DNA of 60,142 nt from Polyangium aurulentum (GTDB taxonomy: Bacteria > Myxococcota_A > Polyangia > Polyangiales > Polyangiaceae). The DNA is taken from positions 1 to 60,142 of the forward strand of contig CAMCKZ010000008.1 in assembly GCA_945875545.1 (NCBI GenBank). The letters run 5' to 3'. The notes beneath the pieces were generated by a model, which searched no databases, was not told where the DNA came from, and saw only the letters and a program-made list of their open reading frames with translations. Position numbers and translations under genes: made by a program. Shown here one piece after another: positions 38,904 through 48,507 of this stretch. Every line of letters starts with the position of its first letter. Positions within the stretch are counted from its first letter, which is position 1.

Positions 38904-41900
38904 TCTTCGCCCGAGGCGTCGAGAGAGTCGAGTTCGTCGGAGTGTTTTTGCGTCGTCAAGAGTTCCCCGTTGGCACCGTCGCGGCGAATCACAAACGCGC
39001 GACGCGTGGTCGTTTCTTGACTGTGCCTCCCGACGATCGTGACCACGTTGGCCCCATTTTTGAGCGGCACCGACGCGGAAAAGGCCATCGACTTGGCGTC
39101 TTTTCCTGAGCGATTTGACGCGTAATAGACCTTGCGACCGCCGACGAAGATGAAGACATCGAGGAGCCCGCGCCCGTCGCTCGCGGTGCCGTTGAGGGTG
39201 AGCTGCGCGTCGCGCACGACGAGGGCCGGGAGCTGCACCTCGACGGACGGCGGCCCATGAACCACCGGAGGCAGCGACACCACGGGCGTCCCCGCCTTCG
39301 CGCCGTCCGAGCCCTCGTCTTTGCGTACGAATGCGAAGCGATTGCCTTCGAGGGAGACCTTCCAAAAGGCGCCCGTTGAACCCTCGACGAGGGCCGGCGT
39401 TCGCTCCGGCAAGAGGCCCAAGACGCGGGCGTTGTTCGCGGGGGCGGCCCGAAGTGCCACAGCACGCGGGGCCTCGAATGATGCGCGAACTGGGGTAATT
39501 TCCAGGGGTGCCTCGATCGGGAGGGCGATGCGCTCGACGACGCTCTCGCGCAGCTCGCTGTCGGTGATGGTCAGCTCGAGGCGCGCCTCTTTGCCTTCGA
39601 GTTGCGGGTCCACGTCGAAGGTGAACGCAAAACGTTTGGCCTCGCTCGGCTTCAAGTGACTGAGGTCGAAGCGTGCATCGCGGAGCAGAAGCCCTTCGCC
39701 GCTGAGGTTGCGAAGGTTGGCCTGCGCATCGAGACTCGGGCCCTTGCCAACGTTGCGCACCGTGAGCGCCATGGTGAAGGCCTCGCCCTTTTGAACGCGC
39801 CCGTCGCCGTTGCCCCGTCGGTCGTCGATCACGGCCCATTCATAAGCAAATACAGGGCGTTCCATCGCACGGGTGCCGATGCGAATTGTGGCGTCTGCCG
39901 GGGCACGCCCGCGCGCTTCTTCGAAGTGAACGACGATGCCGTCGGAGCGCGAGAGCGCATCTTTGGGCACTCGGCAGGTGCGCGGCAGCTCGGTCGGCAG
40001 CGCCGCGCTCGACCCGGGCTTGCGACCTTCGATGGTGCAAACGCCGAGGGGGACGTTCACCGTCTTTGTTTCGCCCGGGCTCAGGTGCCCGAAGACCAGT
40101 TCGCGTTCATTGAAATAGTAGGCGTCGGATTTTGTGACAGCAAAAACCCGATGAAGGTGCCCAGGGCTTTTGTTGGTCACCGTGACGCGCAGATCGGCTG
40201 GATCACCCGCGCGAACTTGCCCGTCTTTCGCGCTCGTCTCCACCAAAACCTCGGCACCGGATGGCGGCCGCGATCCCTCGGGCGTGACCGCGGGCAAGGG
40301 CGCGTCGGCCCAATCGATGCCCTGTTTGCGCAAGTCGTCGGTGAGCTTCGTTAGCTCTTGGGCGCGTACCCGCTCCAGGAAAGTCTTTGCATTCTGCAGC
40401 TGTACGGATCGCTTTCCGGGTGAGAGCGTGGCGATGAGATCGCGGGCAAAACGCACGGGAAAATCCAGGCGAACGCGGTCGTCTTCGAAGCCTATGTCGC
40501 GAAGTTCCAAGCGATCGCGGAGCGGAAAAACGTACCGAAGGACGTCGAAGGGCTTGTCTTCGGCGTGGGTGAGCGACGACACCAGGCGGCGCGAGAGGTC
40601 GCGTTCACGAAGCTGGTTTTGCTTGCCCACGAGATCCATCTCGATGGGATCGACGGTCATCGGATCAAGTTCGATGTCGGGCACGATGCCCACGCCCTGA
40701 ATCGAAACGTCGCCGGGCTCGGTCAAGTATTGCGCGATCGTCACCTTGAGCGCGGTGCCGTCGGGCATGTCTTCGAGGACCGCCTGCACACTGCCTTTTC
40801 CGAAGGTTGTCGTGCCCACGATGATCGCTCGGTCGTGATTTTTGAGGGCCCCCGTGACGATCTCCGACGCGCTCGCGGACTCGCCATCAATGAGCACCAC
40901 AAGGGGGTAGCCGGGCTCTGTGCCCTCGCGGTGCGCAGCGTGTTCGTCGCGGCCTTCAGCCTTGCCGACGGTGGCCAAAATGGGGCCCTCGGCCACGAAC
41001 GCATCGACGATGCGCACGGCTTGATCGAGCAAGCCGCCGCCGTTGCCGCGAAGGTCCAGAACCACGCCTTTTAGCGGGCCTTGGCGCTTCATGTCTTCAA
41101 GGGCCTTCAGCATATCGACGGACAGCGACGAGGCCATGAAGGTCTTGAGGCGCACGTAGGCCACGTTGCCGTCGAGCAGTTTGTACTCGATCGATTTGAC
41201 GTGAATGACCTCACGCGTCAGCTCGAAAGCCTTCGAGCCCTCCCAGCCCTCGGTGCCCTCGCGATGAATCCAAACGGTGACCTTCGTTTTGGGTACGCCG
41301 CGCAGGCGCGAGACGGCTTCGTTGAGGCCGAGATTCGTCGTGGATTCGTTGTCGATGCGTGTGATGCGATCGTGGCGATGAATGCCCGCGCGGTGGGCCG
41401 GCGTGCCGGGCATCGGGTTCATCACGGTGAGCTGTTGGTCGCGGATCGAGATCACGAGCCCAAGGCCCCCGAACTGCCCGCGCGTTTGCACTTTCATGTC
41501 GCGGTGCTGCTCGGGCGTGAGGAGTTGACTGTGCGGGTCCAGGGTATGAAGCATCCCGTTTGACGCCGCATATTCCACCTCGCGGAGGTCGACCTCGGAG
41601 CCCTCGAGCGCCGTCTGGAGGAAGGCAAACACCTCGCGAAGACGCGCGGCCACGTCCCACGGGGCCACAACGTCGTCGAGGCGAAAGCTCTTTTCTTGGG
41701 CCTCCGCTTTGATGTGCGCGACCGTTGCGCCCTCGTCGTACGTGACGAGAACCTGGGCCACATCGCGTTGCACGAAATCGAGCGCGCCGCGTAGCATCTC
41801 TTGGGGTCTTACGCGCTTGGGATCGACGTAACGCTCGACGATGGCGCGAAGAACCTCATTGATTACGCGCACTTGCTTCAGATCGTACGGCCCTCGTTTT

Positions 41901-42061
41901 TGCCCACTCGCGCTGCTTTCGCCCGCCGCAGCGCGGGCTTCTTGCGACGGGAATCGGGCCCAAAACGGGGCGCCCGAACGCAGTCCGCGGACGCTAAGCA
42001 GACTCGCGGCGGCGGCGGCGGCGAGAACAAGACTGACTCGAATCGTTGCGAAAGGGCGCAT
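38900..42061 (-). CDS. ctpA: S41-family C-terminal processing peptidase with a long C-terminal extension
   Basis: 1053 residues from the ATG at 42061, giving a signal peptide (residues 1-24); an extension of 11 codons is possible. Residues about 130-230 and onward hold a PDZ domain (QFGGLGLVISI..., AHRAGIHRHDRITRI). The protease core has the Ser in GESASASEIV (S397) and the Lys in TTFGKGSVQA (K422), exactly 25 residues apart as in the Ser-Lys dyad of the family. Residues about 560-1053 are additional: CARDB-like beta domains (LRVTVTNKSPG; ALTVRNVGKG) and a SH3-like region near 860. Usual CtpA proteins have about 400-500 residues. Such long forms occur in myxobacteria. Periplasmic; first in the operon ctpA-pdxJ-acpS-nnr. 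Confidence 0.85.
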   Translation of the reverse strand: MRPFATIRVSLVLAAAAAASLLSVRGLRSGAPFWARFPSQEARAAAGESSASGQKRGPYDLKQVRVINEVLRAIVERYVDPKRVRPQEMLRGALDFVQRDVAQVLVTYDEGATVAHIKAEAQEKSFRLDDVVAPWDVAARLREVFAFLQTALEGSEVDLREVEYAASNGMLHTLDPHSQLLTPEQHRDMKVQTRGQFGGLGLVISIRDQQLTVMNPMPGTPAHRAGIHRHDRITRIDNESTTNLGLNEAVSRLRGVPKTKVTVWIHREGTEGWEGSKAFELTREVIHVKSIEYKLLDGNVAYVRLKTFMASSLSVDMLKALEDMKRQGPLKGVVLDLRGNGGGLLDQAVRIVDAFVAEGPILATVGKAEGRDEHAAHREGTEPGYPLVVLIDGESASASEIVTGALKNHDRAIIVGTTTFGKGSVQAVLEDMPDGTALKVTIAQYLTEPGDVSIQGVGIVPDIELDPMTVDPIEMDLVGKQNQLRERDLSRRLVSSLTHAEDKPFDVLRYVFPLRDRLELRDIGFEDDRVRLDFPVRFARDLIATLSPGKRSVQLQNAKTFLERVRAQELTKLTDDLRKQGIDWADAPLPAVTPEGSRPPSGAEVLVETSAKDGQVRAGDPADLRVTVTNKSPGHLHRVFAVTKSDAYYFNERELVFGHLSPGETKTVNVPLGVCTIEGRKPGSSAALPTELPRTCRVPKDALSRSDGIVVHFEEARGRAPADATIRIGTRAMERPVFAYEWAVIDDRRGNGDGRVQKGEAFTMALTVRNVGKGPSLDAQANLRNLSGEGLLLRDARFDLSHLKPSEAKRFAFTFDVDPQLEGKEARLELTITDSELRESVVERIALPIEAPLEITPVRASFEAPRAVALRAAPANNARVLGLLPERTPALVEGSTGAFWKVSLEGNRFAFVRKDEGSDGAKAGTPVVSLPPVVHGPPSVEVQLPALVVRDAQLTLNGTASDGRGLLDVFIFVGGRKVYYASNRSGKDAKSMAFSASVPLKNGANVVTIVGRHSQETTTRRAFVIRRDGANGELLTTQKHSDELDSLDASGEE
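40388..40398. repeat. TGCA-N3-TGCA element
   Basis: TGCATTCTGCA in ctpA, read on the coding strand as Leu-Gln-Asn-Ala. Confidence 0.75.
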
Positions 42062-42141
42062 GGCGCGGGAGCCTAGCGCGCTTTCGGAACGCACAGAAAC
42101 GCGCGCGTCAGAGATTAGCGACTCGGGCTAAGAGTCCGCGA

Positions 42142-43437
42142 ATGCAGTCAACGGCGACCAAGAAGACAAACCACGGCACGCGGCTGATTTTCCTCGGTCT
42201 TTTGGCGGGCGTGCTCGCGGGCGGATTTCTTCCGCAAGACGCCCATCCCTTTGCCTACGAGCTCTTTCGCTTTCTCTCGAAGGCGTTTCTTCGCCTCATC
42301 AAAAGCGTCGTGGCCCCCATCGTCGTCGCGACGCTCATATCCGGCATGGTTCAAGCGGGCCCGAGCGGAGGCCTCGGACGCCTCGGAATGCGCTCATTTA
42401 TCTACTTTGAGATCGTCACCACGCTGGCCCTCTTCATCGGTCTCGGCGTCGCGCACCTCGTCGCCCCGGGGCTCGGACTGCCCCTTGATCTCACGTCTTC
42501 CGGGCCCGTCAAGGCCAGTGCGGCGAAGGGCGGCTGGGACGTGCTGCTGCATGCGTTTCCTGAAAATGCCCTGAGACACGCGGCAGACGGCGAGGTTTTG
42601 CCCCTCGTGATTTTCGCGACGCTCTTTGCCGTGGCCCTGCGCCGTTCCGGGGAAGCCGGCGCGCCTGTCGCGCGGTTTTTTGACGGACTAGCTAGTGTAA
42701 TGTTTAAGTATACCGAGATGATCATGGCGTTCACACCTCTAGGTGTTTTTGGCGCTATGGCATCTAACGTCAGTCATATGGCGTCTTCGCACGGTAGTGA
42801 CACGGGAGGCTGGGGCGCGGTGGCTCATCTTCTCGGCCGGTATGCGGCGCTGGTGCTGAGCCTCTACGGAGCGCTTGCGGGATTTATCGTCGCAGTCCTC
42901 GTGCCCATACTTCTCTTTGCGCGCGTGCCCATCGTTCGCTTTGTGGTCGCGATTCGAGATCCGATTTTGACGGCTTTTTCCACGGCTTCCAGCGAAGCGG
43001 CCCTCCCGAAATTGCTCGACGCGCTCGTGCGTTTTGGCGTGCCCAAGCCCGTGGCGGGGTTCGTTTTGCCCGCCGGGTATTCGTTCAACCTCGATGGCTC
43101 AACGCTCTATTTGGCGCTGGCGTCGATGGCGATCGCCCAGGCCGCGGGAATCTCTCTGACGTTCGCCGAGCAGCTCGCGATGATGGGAACGTTTATCCTC
43201 GCGTCGAAGGGTGTCGCGGGTGTGCCGCGAGCGACGCTCGTGATCATCGCGTCCACGTGCGAGGGATTTCGCATTCCTGGCGAAGCGGGGGTCGCGATGC
43301 TCTTGGCCGTCGACGAGCTGATGGACATGGCGCGCTCCGCGGCGAACGTCATCGGAAACGCGACGGCGACGGTGGTCATCGCGCGATGGGAGGGCCTGCC
43401 CGCGGCCGCCCTCGGTTCGGCGGACGAGGGCGACTAG
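42142..43437 (+). CDS. Sodium/proton:dicarboxylate (DAACS) symporter
   Basis: 431 residues from the ATG at 42142 (an open extension upstream is unlikely). About eight to ten membrane helices. Family signatures are clear: FLRLIKSVVAPIVVATLISGM (helix 2), TAFSTASSEAALP (the TXXSSXXXLP hairpin motif), and PAGYSFNLDGSTLYL with the NLDGS substrate motif, followed by the GTFILASKGVAGVP hairpin. It takes up glutamate, aspartate or C4-dicarboxylates with sodium or protons. Divergent from ctpA after an 80-base gap and convergent with the sensor kinase at 43495; a link with that kinase is possible but unproved. Confidence 0.9.
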   Translation: MQSTATKKTNHGTRLIFLGLLAGVLAGGFLPQDAHPFAYELFRFLSKAFLRLIKSVVAPIVVATLISGMVQAGPSGGLGRLGMRSFIYFEIVTTLALFIGLGVAHLVAPGLGLPLDLTSSGPVKASAAKGGWDVLLHAFPENALRHAADGEVLPLVIFATLFAVALRRSGEAGAPVARFFDGLASVMFKYTEMIMAFTPLGVFGAMASNVSHMASSHGSDTGGWGAVAHLLGRYAALVLSLYGALAGFIVAVLVPILLFARVPIVRFVVAIRDPILTAFSTASSEAALPKLLDALVRFGVPKPVAGFVLPAGYSFNLDGSTLYLALASMAIAQAAGISLTFAEQLAMMGTFILASKGVAGVPRATLVIIASTCEGFRIPGEAGVAMLLAVDELMDMARSAANVIGNATATVVIARWEGLPAAALGSADEGD

Positions 43438-43465
43438 TTTGCACGCACTGGGGCGGCGTGAGTCG

Positions 43466-43499
43466 CAGCGGCGTCGATGCCGCTGAAAAGGGCGCTAGT
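43466..43499. repeat. Hairpin plus 17-base repeat shared with 12184-12200
   Basis: CAGCGGC (43466-43472) pairs with GCCGCTG (43479-43485) over a six-base loop. It partly overlaps CTGAAAAGGGCGCTAGT (43483-43499), identical to 12184-12200. Both copies cover the 3' end and stop codon of an unrelated minus-strand gene. Possibly a terminator-like or regulatory 3' element. Confidence 0.5.
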
Positions 43500-46400
43500 C
43501 GTCGAACATCGCGTGCAGCCCCGAGGGGCTTTGGGCGGAGTGGGATGGTGGAACCGAGGGAAACCACACGCGAAAGCTCGCTCCGCCGAGGTCAGCGCTC
43601 GTCTCGATGGAGATGCGGCCGCCGTGCTGGTGAACGATCTTGGAGGTGATCGCCAAGCCGAGGCCCGTGCCTTTGCCGGCTGGTTTGGTGGTAAAAAAAG
43701 GTTCAAGAATTTTGGATCGAATCGCCTTGGGCACGCCTCCGCCGTCGTCGTCGACGCACAGCTCGATGCCGGCGACGCCGCCCGAATCGGCGTCGTGAAG
43801 TTCAATTTGCACCTGGCCGCACGACTCAAAGCCCTGCGCCTCGCGACGCTCGTGGAGAGCATCGATGGCGTTTCCGACGAGGTTCATGATGACCTGGCCG
43901 ACGTGACTGCGATGGCACGTGATGGGTGAAGCTTTTGAAGCCGACAGGGTGAGGCGGATTCCTTGGGCCTTTCCCTCGAGAATCACGAGAGCTTCGCGTG
44001 CCACTTCGTGGATGTTTGTGTCGGGGGTGGCCACGTCGTCGAGGCGACTGTAGTTGCGCATCGCTTGGCTGATTTCGCGGATCTTTTCGCACCCCGTTTC
44101 GACGTCGTTCAGGTGCTCGCGCAGGCGCTCAAAGTGGACCTGCACAGCCTCTCCTGGGCACTTTTCTTCGAGGTCCATGCACTCGAGGTTCATGAGCTGC
44201 GCGCTGCCCGAAATGTAGTTCAACGGATTGCCAATTTCGTGCGCGATACCCGATACCTGCTGCCCCAAAGACGCCATCTTTTCGGCCTGAACGAGCTGCT
44301 TTGTGGCTTCGTCGAGTTCCGCCGCCAAGGCCTGGCGCTCCCGCGCGATGGCGTCGAGGTTCGTACGGGCCGATGCATTCTGCAACAAAAGATGCTCGTT
44401 CGTTCCTTGCAGCCGGATACGCTCCGCAAGCTCGGTCGCGAGGCGCCGGGTTTGCCGTGTAACGGTCAAGTGATGGGCGACGCGCGCCTCGAGCTCAATG
44501 CGCGAAAACGGCTTGGTGATGTAGTCGTTCGCTCCCCATTTGAACCCCTCCGCAAGGTCGCGTTCCTGCGTTTTTGCGGTCAAAAGAAGAATGGGCAACA
44601 TCTCCTTGTTGTGGGTTTTTCGGACGTCGGAGAGCACTTCGTAGCCGCTCTTGCCTGGCATCATCACGTCCAAGAGAACGATGTCGGGAAGGGTGCCGTT
44701 GGCCATCTTTTCGACCGCCTCGATGCCGTCGTCGGCGGTGTCGACGGAGTATCCGCGCTGGGTGAGCAGCTGCACCAGGAGTTCGCGGTTGATGTACTCG
44801 TCGTCGACCACGAGAACATGGCCCTTGGTGGCCCCCTCGGCGGCTTCCGGCGGCGCGGCAGCCCCGAGGGCCTGGTCGGGAACAGAGCGCAGCACGAGGG
44901 ACGGTGGACGCTCGGAATTGGCCCTCTGGGAGTCGACCGACGCGGCACGGGCCGGGGGCGCGAACGACGGCAGTTTCGCTCCGACCAGTGGCTTGGTAGG
45001 GGCCGGCGACTGGAGTGCCGTCGCGGCGGGCATCGACACCGACTCGGGATTGAGATTGGACGACGGCAACACAACGACGAAGCGCGAGCCCTTTCCGATC
45101 TCGGATTCGACGGATATTTCGCCGCCGTGGGCCGCCACGAGTTGCCGCGTGACCGCAAGGCCGAGGCCCGTGCCGCCGTACTTGCGCGCGGTGCTGCCGT
45201 CGCCCTGTTCGAAGGACTCAAAAATGCGACCGATGGCTTGCGGCGAGATGCCAATGCCCGTGTCTGTTACCGTGATAGTTACGGTATTTTCTCCCTCAAA
45301 TGCCTCGATGGTCACCGCGCCGGATTCCGTGAATTTTATGGCGTTTCCGACCAAGTTCAGCAAGATCTGCTGAACCCGGTTGGCGTCGCCGTAGACGGGC
45401 TGGAGCTGCGACGACACGAGACTTGTGACCGTGAGCGCCTTCTTGCCCACCATGGTGCTCGCGAGGCCAATAACGGTCGTCACGATGGGCGCCAAATCGG
45501 TGCGCGTGCGTTGAAGAATCAGCTCATTTTTCTTGAGCTTCGAAAAGTCGAGGATGTCGTTGACGAGGCTCGCGAGACGCCGACCGCTGGACGCGATCAT
45601 GCGCAAGTTGCCCTTGGCCCGACCGTCGAACTGGGGCTCTTCTTCGAGCATTTCCGCGAGGCCGATGATGCCATTCAGCGGCGTGCGCAGCTCGTGCGAG
45701 GTGTTCGCCAGGAAGTCGTCTTTGAGGACGTTCATGCGCTCTTGCTCGGCGAGAGCTTGGAGCGTGGCTTGGTGCGTGAGCTTTTCTTGGCGGGCCACCT
45801 CGACCTGCAAAAAATTGATGCGGTCCGCGAGGCCGAAAGAGAGCAGCACCATCTGGCAGCAGGCACCCACGATGGCGGCGTAGTTCGTAAAGCCATTTTG
45901 CGGCAACGCGCCGCGGGTCATGAGGCTTGTGGTCGCTATGCCAACGAGGAATGCCGACCAGGCAATCAAGAAAAATTTGGCAGGGCGAAAGCCGCGGCGC
46001 GAAAGAAGCGCGCCGATGGTGATGAGGTAAATCGCCCAGATCGGAAGCGCAGCCGTCGCGAGGCTAGCCGCGACGCGGTACCCGCCGAACACGTGCGACA
46101 GCGGCGCCAACAATAGCACAAATGCCGTCAGCTTGCCGGCTTCGTAGAGACGGGGAAATTCGCTGTACAAGCCCGCGGCGCCGGACCTCGGACTCAAGAA
46201 CCGAATGGAGAACCAGAGGCCCACGGACATGGTGGGGAAGATGGCGTTGGGGATAAAGACATTCGCGAACGCAGGGTGCTCTGGGTAGAGATAAAAACTC
46301 GCGAAGCCGCGGATGGCGAGGTCTCCGGTGACGTAAAAAGCGATGAGAAGAACGTAACGCAAGAAGTTGGCGTCGCCCGTGCTCGCAAAGACAAATAGGT

Positions 46401-47163
46401 TGTACAATACAATGAGTAGACCGAAGCCCGCGAAGATACCGAGGAGCGTTCGCTCGTGGGCCTCGGCCTCCACGTACGTGGTCGCGGTGTACAGGGTCGA
46501 AAACAGCCGCGTGGCGCTCTCGGTGCGCACGCGAACGTAGGCTACGGCGTCGCCCTTTTGCGGGATGAAACGGAACCCGAGCTCGTGGGTCTTCACGGGC
46601 CGCAGGGAAAGCGGGAGGCGATCGCCGGACTCGGCGGTGACGGTCGTGCCGTCGGGTTGGTGCAGAGTGAGCGTGAGGTGGTCGAGACTTGCGTAGTGAA
46701 AAATCAGGAAAAGAGGCTCGATCGATGCGGACTCGACGTGCAGCCCGAAGCGAACCCACACCGTTCCGTCGTGAAAACCGAGGTTGAGATTGGGGTCGTT
46801 GGCGTCGGTGAAAAGCGAGTCGTCGAGATCGGCGACGTTGTCCGACCCTTTGCCTCCCGGGGGCACCAATTGCATCTGAAAATGACTGGACGCATTTTCG
46901 GATTCGAACGCCTCTCCGACAGCGATCGTGTTGCGCTCAGGCAGCGCGCTGGCCGGCCGTGCGAACGCAAAAACGAGGAGCGCGAGCTTTGCCGCGAGCG
47001 CCACCCAAGATCGCCATCGGATCTGTGGCACCACGGCAACGTTCTTTCGCAAACGGCAGGTAATCACTTCATTGATGGAAAGCGGCACGGTCGCGGAAAG
47101 ACTTAATGGCCTTCCCTCGGGGGGACGTTTCCTCCGTCGGGCGCTGTGGCCGTTGCAAGTCAT
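43495..47163 (-). CDS. DISM sensor with two kinase modules and a receiver
   Basis: 1222 residues if translation starts at the ATG at 47163; GTG starts at 47088 or 47067 give a better-placed signal segment. Domains in order: signal/membrane segment, DISMED2 (about 75-215), seven-helix DISM (about 225-415), a short coiled coil, HisKA with [12 protein letters not shown] (H490), ATPase with [12 protein letters not shown] and DTGIGISPQ, receiver with [15 protein letters not shown] (D832), a coiled coil, then a second HisKA-like module with [12 protein letters not shown] (H975) and a second ATPase ([31 protein letters not shown]). The second one is of the NtrB/HWE-like NPLNY type. No output domain, so phosphate must go to another protein. 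27 bases separate it from divergent serS. Confidence 0.9.
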   Translation of the reverse strand: MTCNGHSARRRKRPPEGRPLSLSATVPLSINEVITCRLRKNVAVVPQIRWRSWVALAAKLALLVFAFARPASALPERNTIAVGEAFESENASSHFQMQLVPPGGKGSDNVADLDDSLFTDANDPNLNLGFHDGTVWVRFGLHVESASIEPLFLIFHYASLDHLTLTLHQPDGTTVTAESGDRLPLSLRPVKTHELGFRFIPQKGDAVAYVRVRTESATRLFSTLYTATTYVEAEAHERTLLGIFAGFGLLIVLYNLFVFASTGDANFLRYVLLIAFYVTGDLAIRGFASFYLYPEHPAFANVFIPNAIFPTMSVGLWFSIRFLSPRSGAAGLYSEFPRLYEAGKLTAFVLLLAPLSHVFGGYRVAASLATAALPIWAIYLITIGALLSRRGFRPAKFFLIAWSAFLVGIATTSLMTRGALPQNGFTNYAAIVGACCQMVLLSFGLADRINFLQVEVARQEKLTHQATLQALAEQERMNVLKDDFLANTSHELRTPLNGIIGLAEMLEEEPQFDGRAKGNLRMIASSGRRLASLVNDILDFSKLKKNELILQRTRTDLAPIVTTVIGLASTMVGKKALTVTSLVSSQLQPVYGDANRVQQILLNLVGNAIKFTESGAVTIEAFEGENTVTITVTDTGIGISPQAIGRIFESFEQGDGSTARKYGGTGLGLAVTRQLVAAHGGEISVESEIGKGSRFVVVLPSSNLNPESVSMPAATALQSPAPTKPLVGAKLPSFAPPARAASVDSQRANSERPPSLVLRSVPDQALGAAAPPEAAEGATKGHVLVVDDEYINRELLVQLLTQRGYSVDTADDGIEAVEKMANGTLPDIVLLDVMMPGKSGYEVLSDVRKTHNKEMLPILLLTAKTQERDLAEGFKWGANDYITKPFSRIELEARVAHHLTVTRQTRRLATELAERIRLQGTNEHLLLQNASARTNLDAIARERQALAAELDEATKQLVQAEKMASLGQQVSGIAHEIGNPLNYISGSAQLMNLECMDLEEKCPGEAVQVHFERLREHLNDVETGCEKIREISQAMRNYSRLDDVATPDTNIHEVAREALVILEGKAQGIRLTLSASKASPITCHRSHVGQVIMNLVGNAIDALHERREAQGFESCGQVQIELHDADSGGVAGIELCVDDDGGGVPKAIRSKILEPFFTTKPAGKGTGLGLAITSKIVHQHGGRISIETSADLGGASFRVWFPSVPPSHSAQSPSGLHAMFDD
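44374..44384. repeat. TGCA-N3-TGCA element
   Basis: TGCATTCTGCA in the sensor gene, read on the coding strand as Leu-Gln-Asn-Ala. Confidence 0.75.
46401..46411. repeat. TGTA-N3-TACA, doubly relaxed element
   Basis: TGTACAATACA in the DISM membrane segment of the sensor gene (Val-Leu-Tyr-Asn). Confidence 0.45.
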
Positions 47164-47190
47164 TGAAGGCTCGGGCACGGTGCGCGCGCC

Positions 47191-48465
47191 ATGCTCGATA
47201 TCGCTTTTATCCGCCAGAATCAGGACGCCGTGCGCGCCGCGATCGTGAACAAACGCTGCGATGTGGACCTCGATGAGCTCCTCCAAGCGGATCAGGAGCG
47301 CCGCGAAGCGCTGCAAGGCCTCGAGGCGCAGCGCGGGAAGAAGAATCAGCTTGCGGCGCAGATTCCCAAGGTTCCGAAAGAGGAAAAAGCTGCGCTTATC
47401 GACGAGGCCAAAGGGGTGCGCGCAGCCATCGAGCGCTTGGAACCCGGGTTGGCGGTGATTCAGGCCCGCTTCGATGACCTGATGCTCCGCGTTCCGTCGC
47501 TGCCGCGTCCCGAGGTTCCCGTTGGAAAAGGTGAGGCCGACAACGTCGAAGTGCGCAAGGTTGGAACGCCGCGCACCTTCGACTTCGCGCCAAAGGATCA
47601 CGTAGAGCTCATGAGCAGTTTGGGGCTCATCGACTGGGACGGGCCGCGGGGTTTCGCCGGCGGTCGATCCTACGCGCTCAAGGGCGATGGAGCTTTGCTG
47701 GAGCTTGCGGTCACCCGGTTGGCCGTCGATATTTTGCGCGCGCGCGGGCTTGAACTCGTGTTGCCGCCGGTCATCGTTCGGGAGACGGCCCTCGTGGGAA
47801 CGGGCTTTTTTCCGCTCGGCAAAGAAGAAACGTACGCCATCCCCGCCGACGATCTTTTCCTCGTGGGCACGAGCGAAGTGGCTCTGGTGTCGCTGCACGC
47901 GGGCCAAATCCTTGACGCCGCGAAGCTGCCAATTCGCTACGCGGGGCTGTCACCGTGTTTTCGCCGCGAAGCCGGTGCTCACGGAAAAGACACGCGAGGC
48001 GTGTACCGGGTTCATCAATTTACCAAAGTGGAACAGGTCGTGTTTTGCCTTCCCGACGAGGAAATTGCCGAGCGCGAACACTACCAGCTCCTCGCGAACG
48101 CCGAGGCTATTTTGGAAGCGCTGGAGATTCCATACCGCGTATGCCTTGCGTGTACGGGGGAAATTGGCCTCGGCCAAACGCGAAAACACGAGGTGGAATC
48201 GTGGATGTCGGGTCGCCAAGCGTACGCGGAAACCCACTCGTGCTCGACCCTCGGTGACTTTCAAGCCCGGCGATCAAACGTGCGCGTGCGCCAGCCCGAT
48301 GGCTCTCTCGCCTTCGCGTATACCCTCAACAACACGGCCATCGCGAGCCCGCGGATCCTGATTCCGCTCCTCGAAAATCATCAGAACTCCGATGGCTCCG
48401 TGACGCTGCCAAAACGCCTCGTCCCGTACATGAGCGGTATCGAGACTTTGCGCCCGCGCGGCTGA
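47191..48465 (+). CDS. serS: Seryl-tRNA synthetase
   Basis: 424 residues, full length. Residues 1-110 are the tRNA-binding coiled coil (MLDIAFIRQNQDAVRAAI start). The class II core follows: motif 2 region SPCFRREAGAHGKDTRGVYRVHQFTKVEQVVF (positions about 253-284) and motif 3 near the end, SDGSVTLPKRLVPY. Charges tRNA(Ser) in the cytoplasm. The 27-base spacing to the divergent sensor kinase leaves little room for two promoters. A long minus-strand ORF across this gene is an antisense shadow. Confidence 0.96.
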   Translation: MLDIAFIRQNQDAVRAAIVNKRCDVDLDELLQADQERREALQGLEAQRGKKNQLAAQIPKVPKEEKAALIDEAKGVRAAIERLEPGLAVIQARFDDLMLRVPSLPRPEVPVGKGEADNVEVRKVGTPRTFDFAPKDHVELMSSLGLIDWDGPRGFAGGRSYALKGDGALLELAVTRLAVDILRARGLELVLPPVIVRETALVGTGFFPLGKEETYAIPADDLFLVGTSEVALVSLHAGQILDAAKLPIRYAGLSPCFRREAGAHGKDTRGVYRVHQFTKVEQVVFCLPDEEIAEREHYQLLANAEAILEALEIPYRVCLACTGEIGLGQTRKHEVESWMSGRQAYAETHSCSTLGDFQARRSNVRVRQPDGSLAFAYTLNNTAIASPRILIPLLENHQNSDGSVTLPKRLVPYMSGIETLRPRG

Positions 48466-48507
48466 TCCCACGTTTATTCTCGCTGCAAACGCGCCGTATG
48501 GTCGTTC

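Noticed and set aside
38904-39839. N-terminal extension of the pdxJ frame
   Set aside because: Overlaps the protease gene and has shadow composition; PdxJ begins at 38903 with the family start.
43963-46116. 717-residue plus-strand open frame
   Set aside because: Lies wholly over the kinase gene at 43495-47163, whose domains are clear; no motif in the shadow.
47164-47907. N-terminal extension of the kinase frame
   Set aside because: Antisense to serS; Arg/His-rich with no domain.
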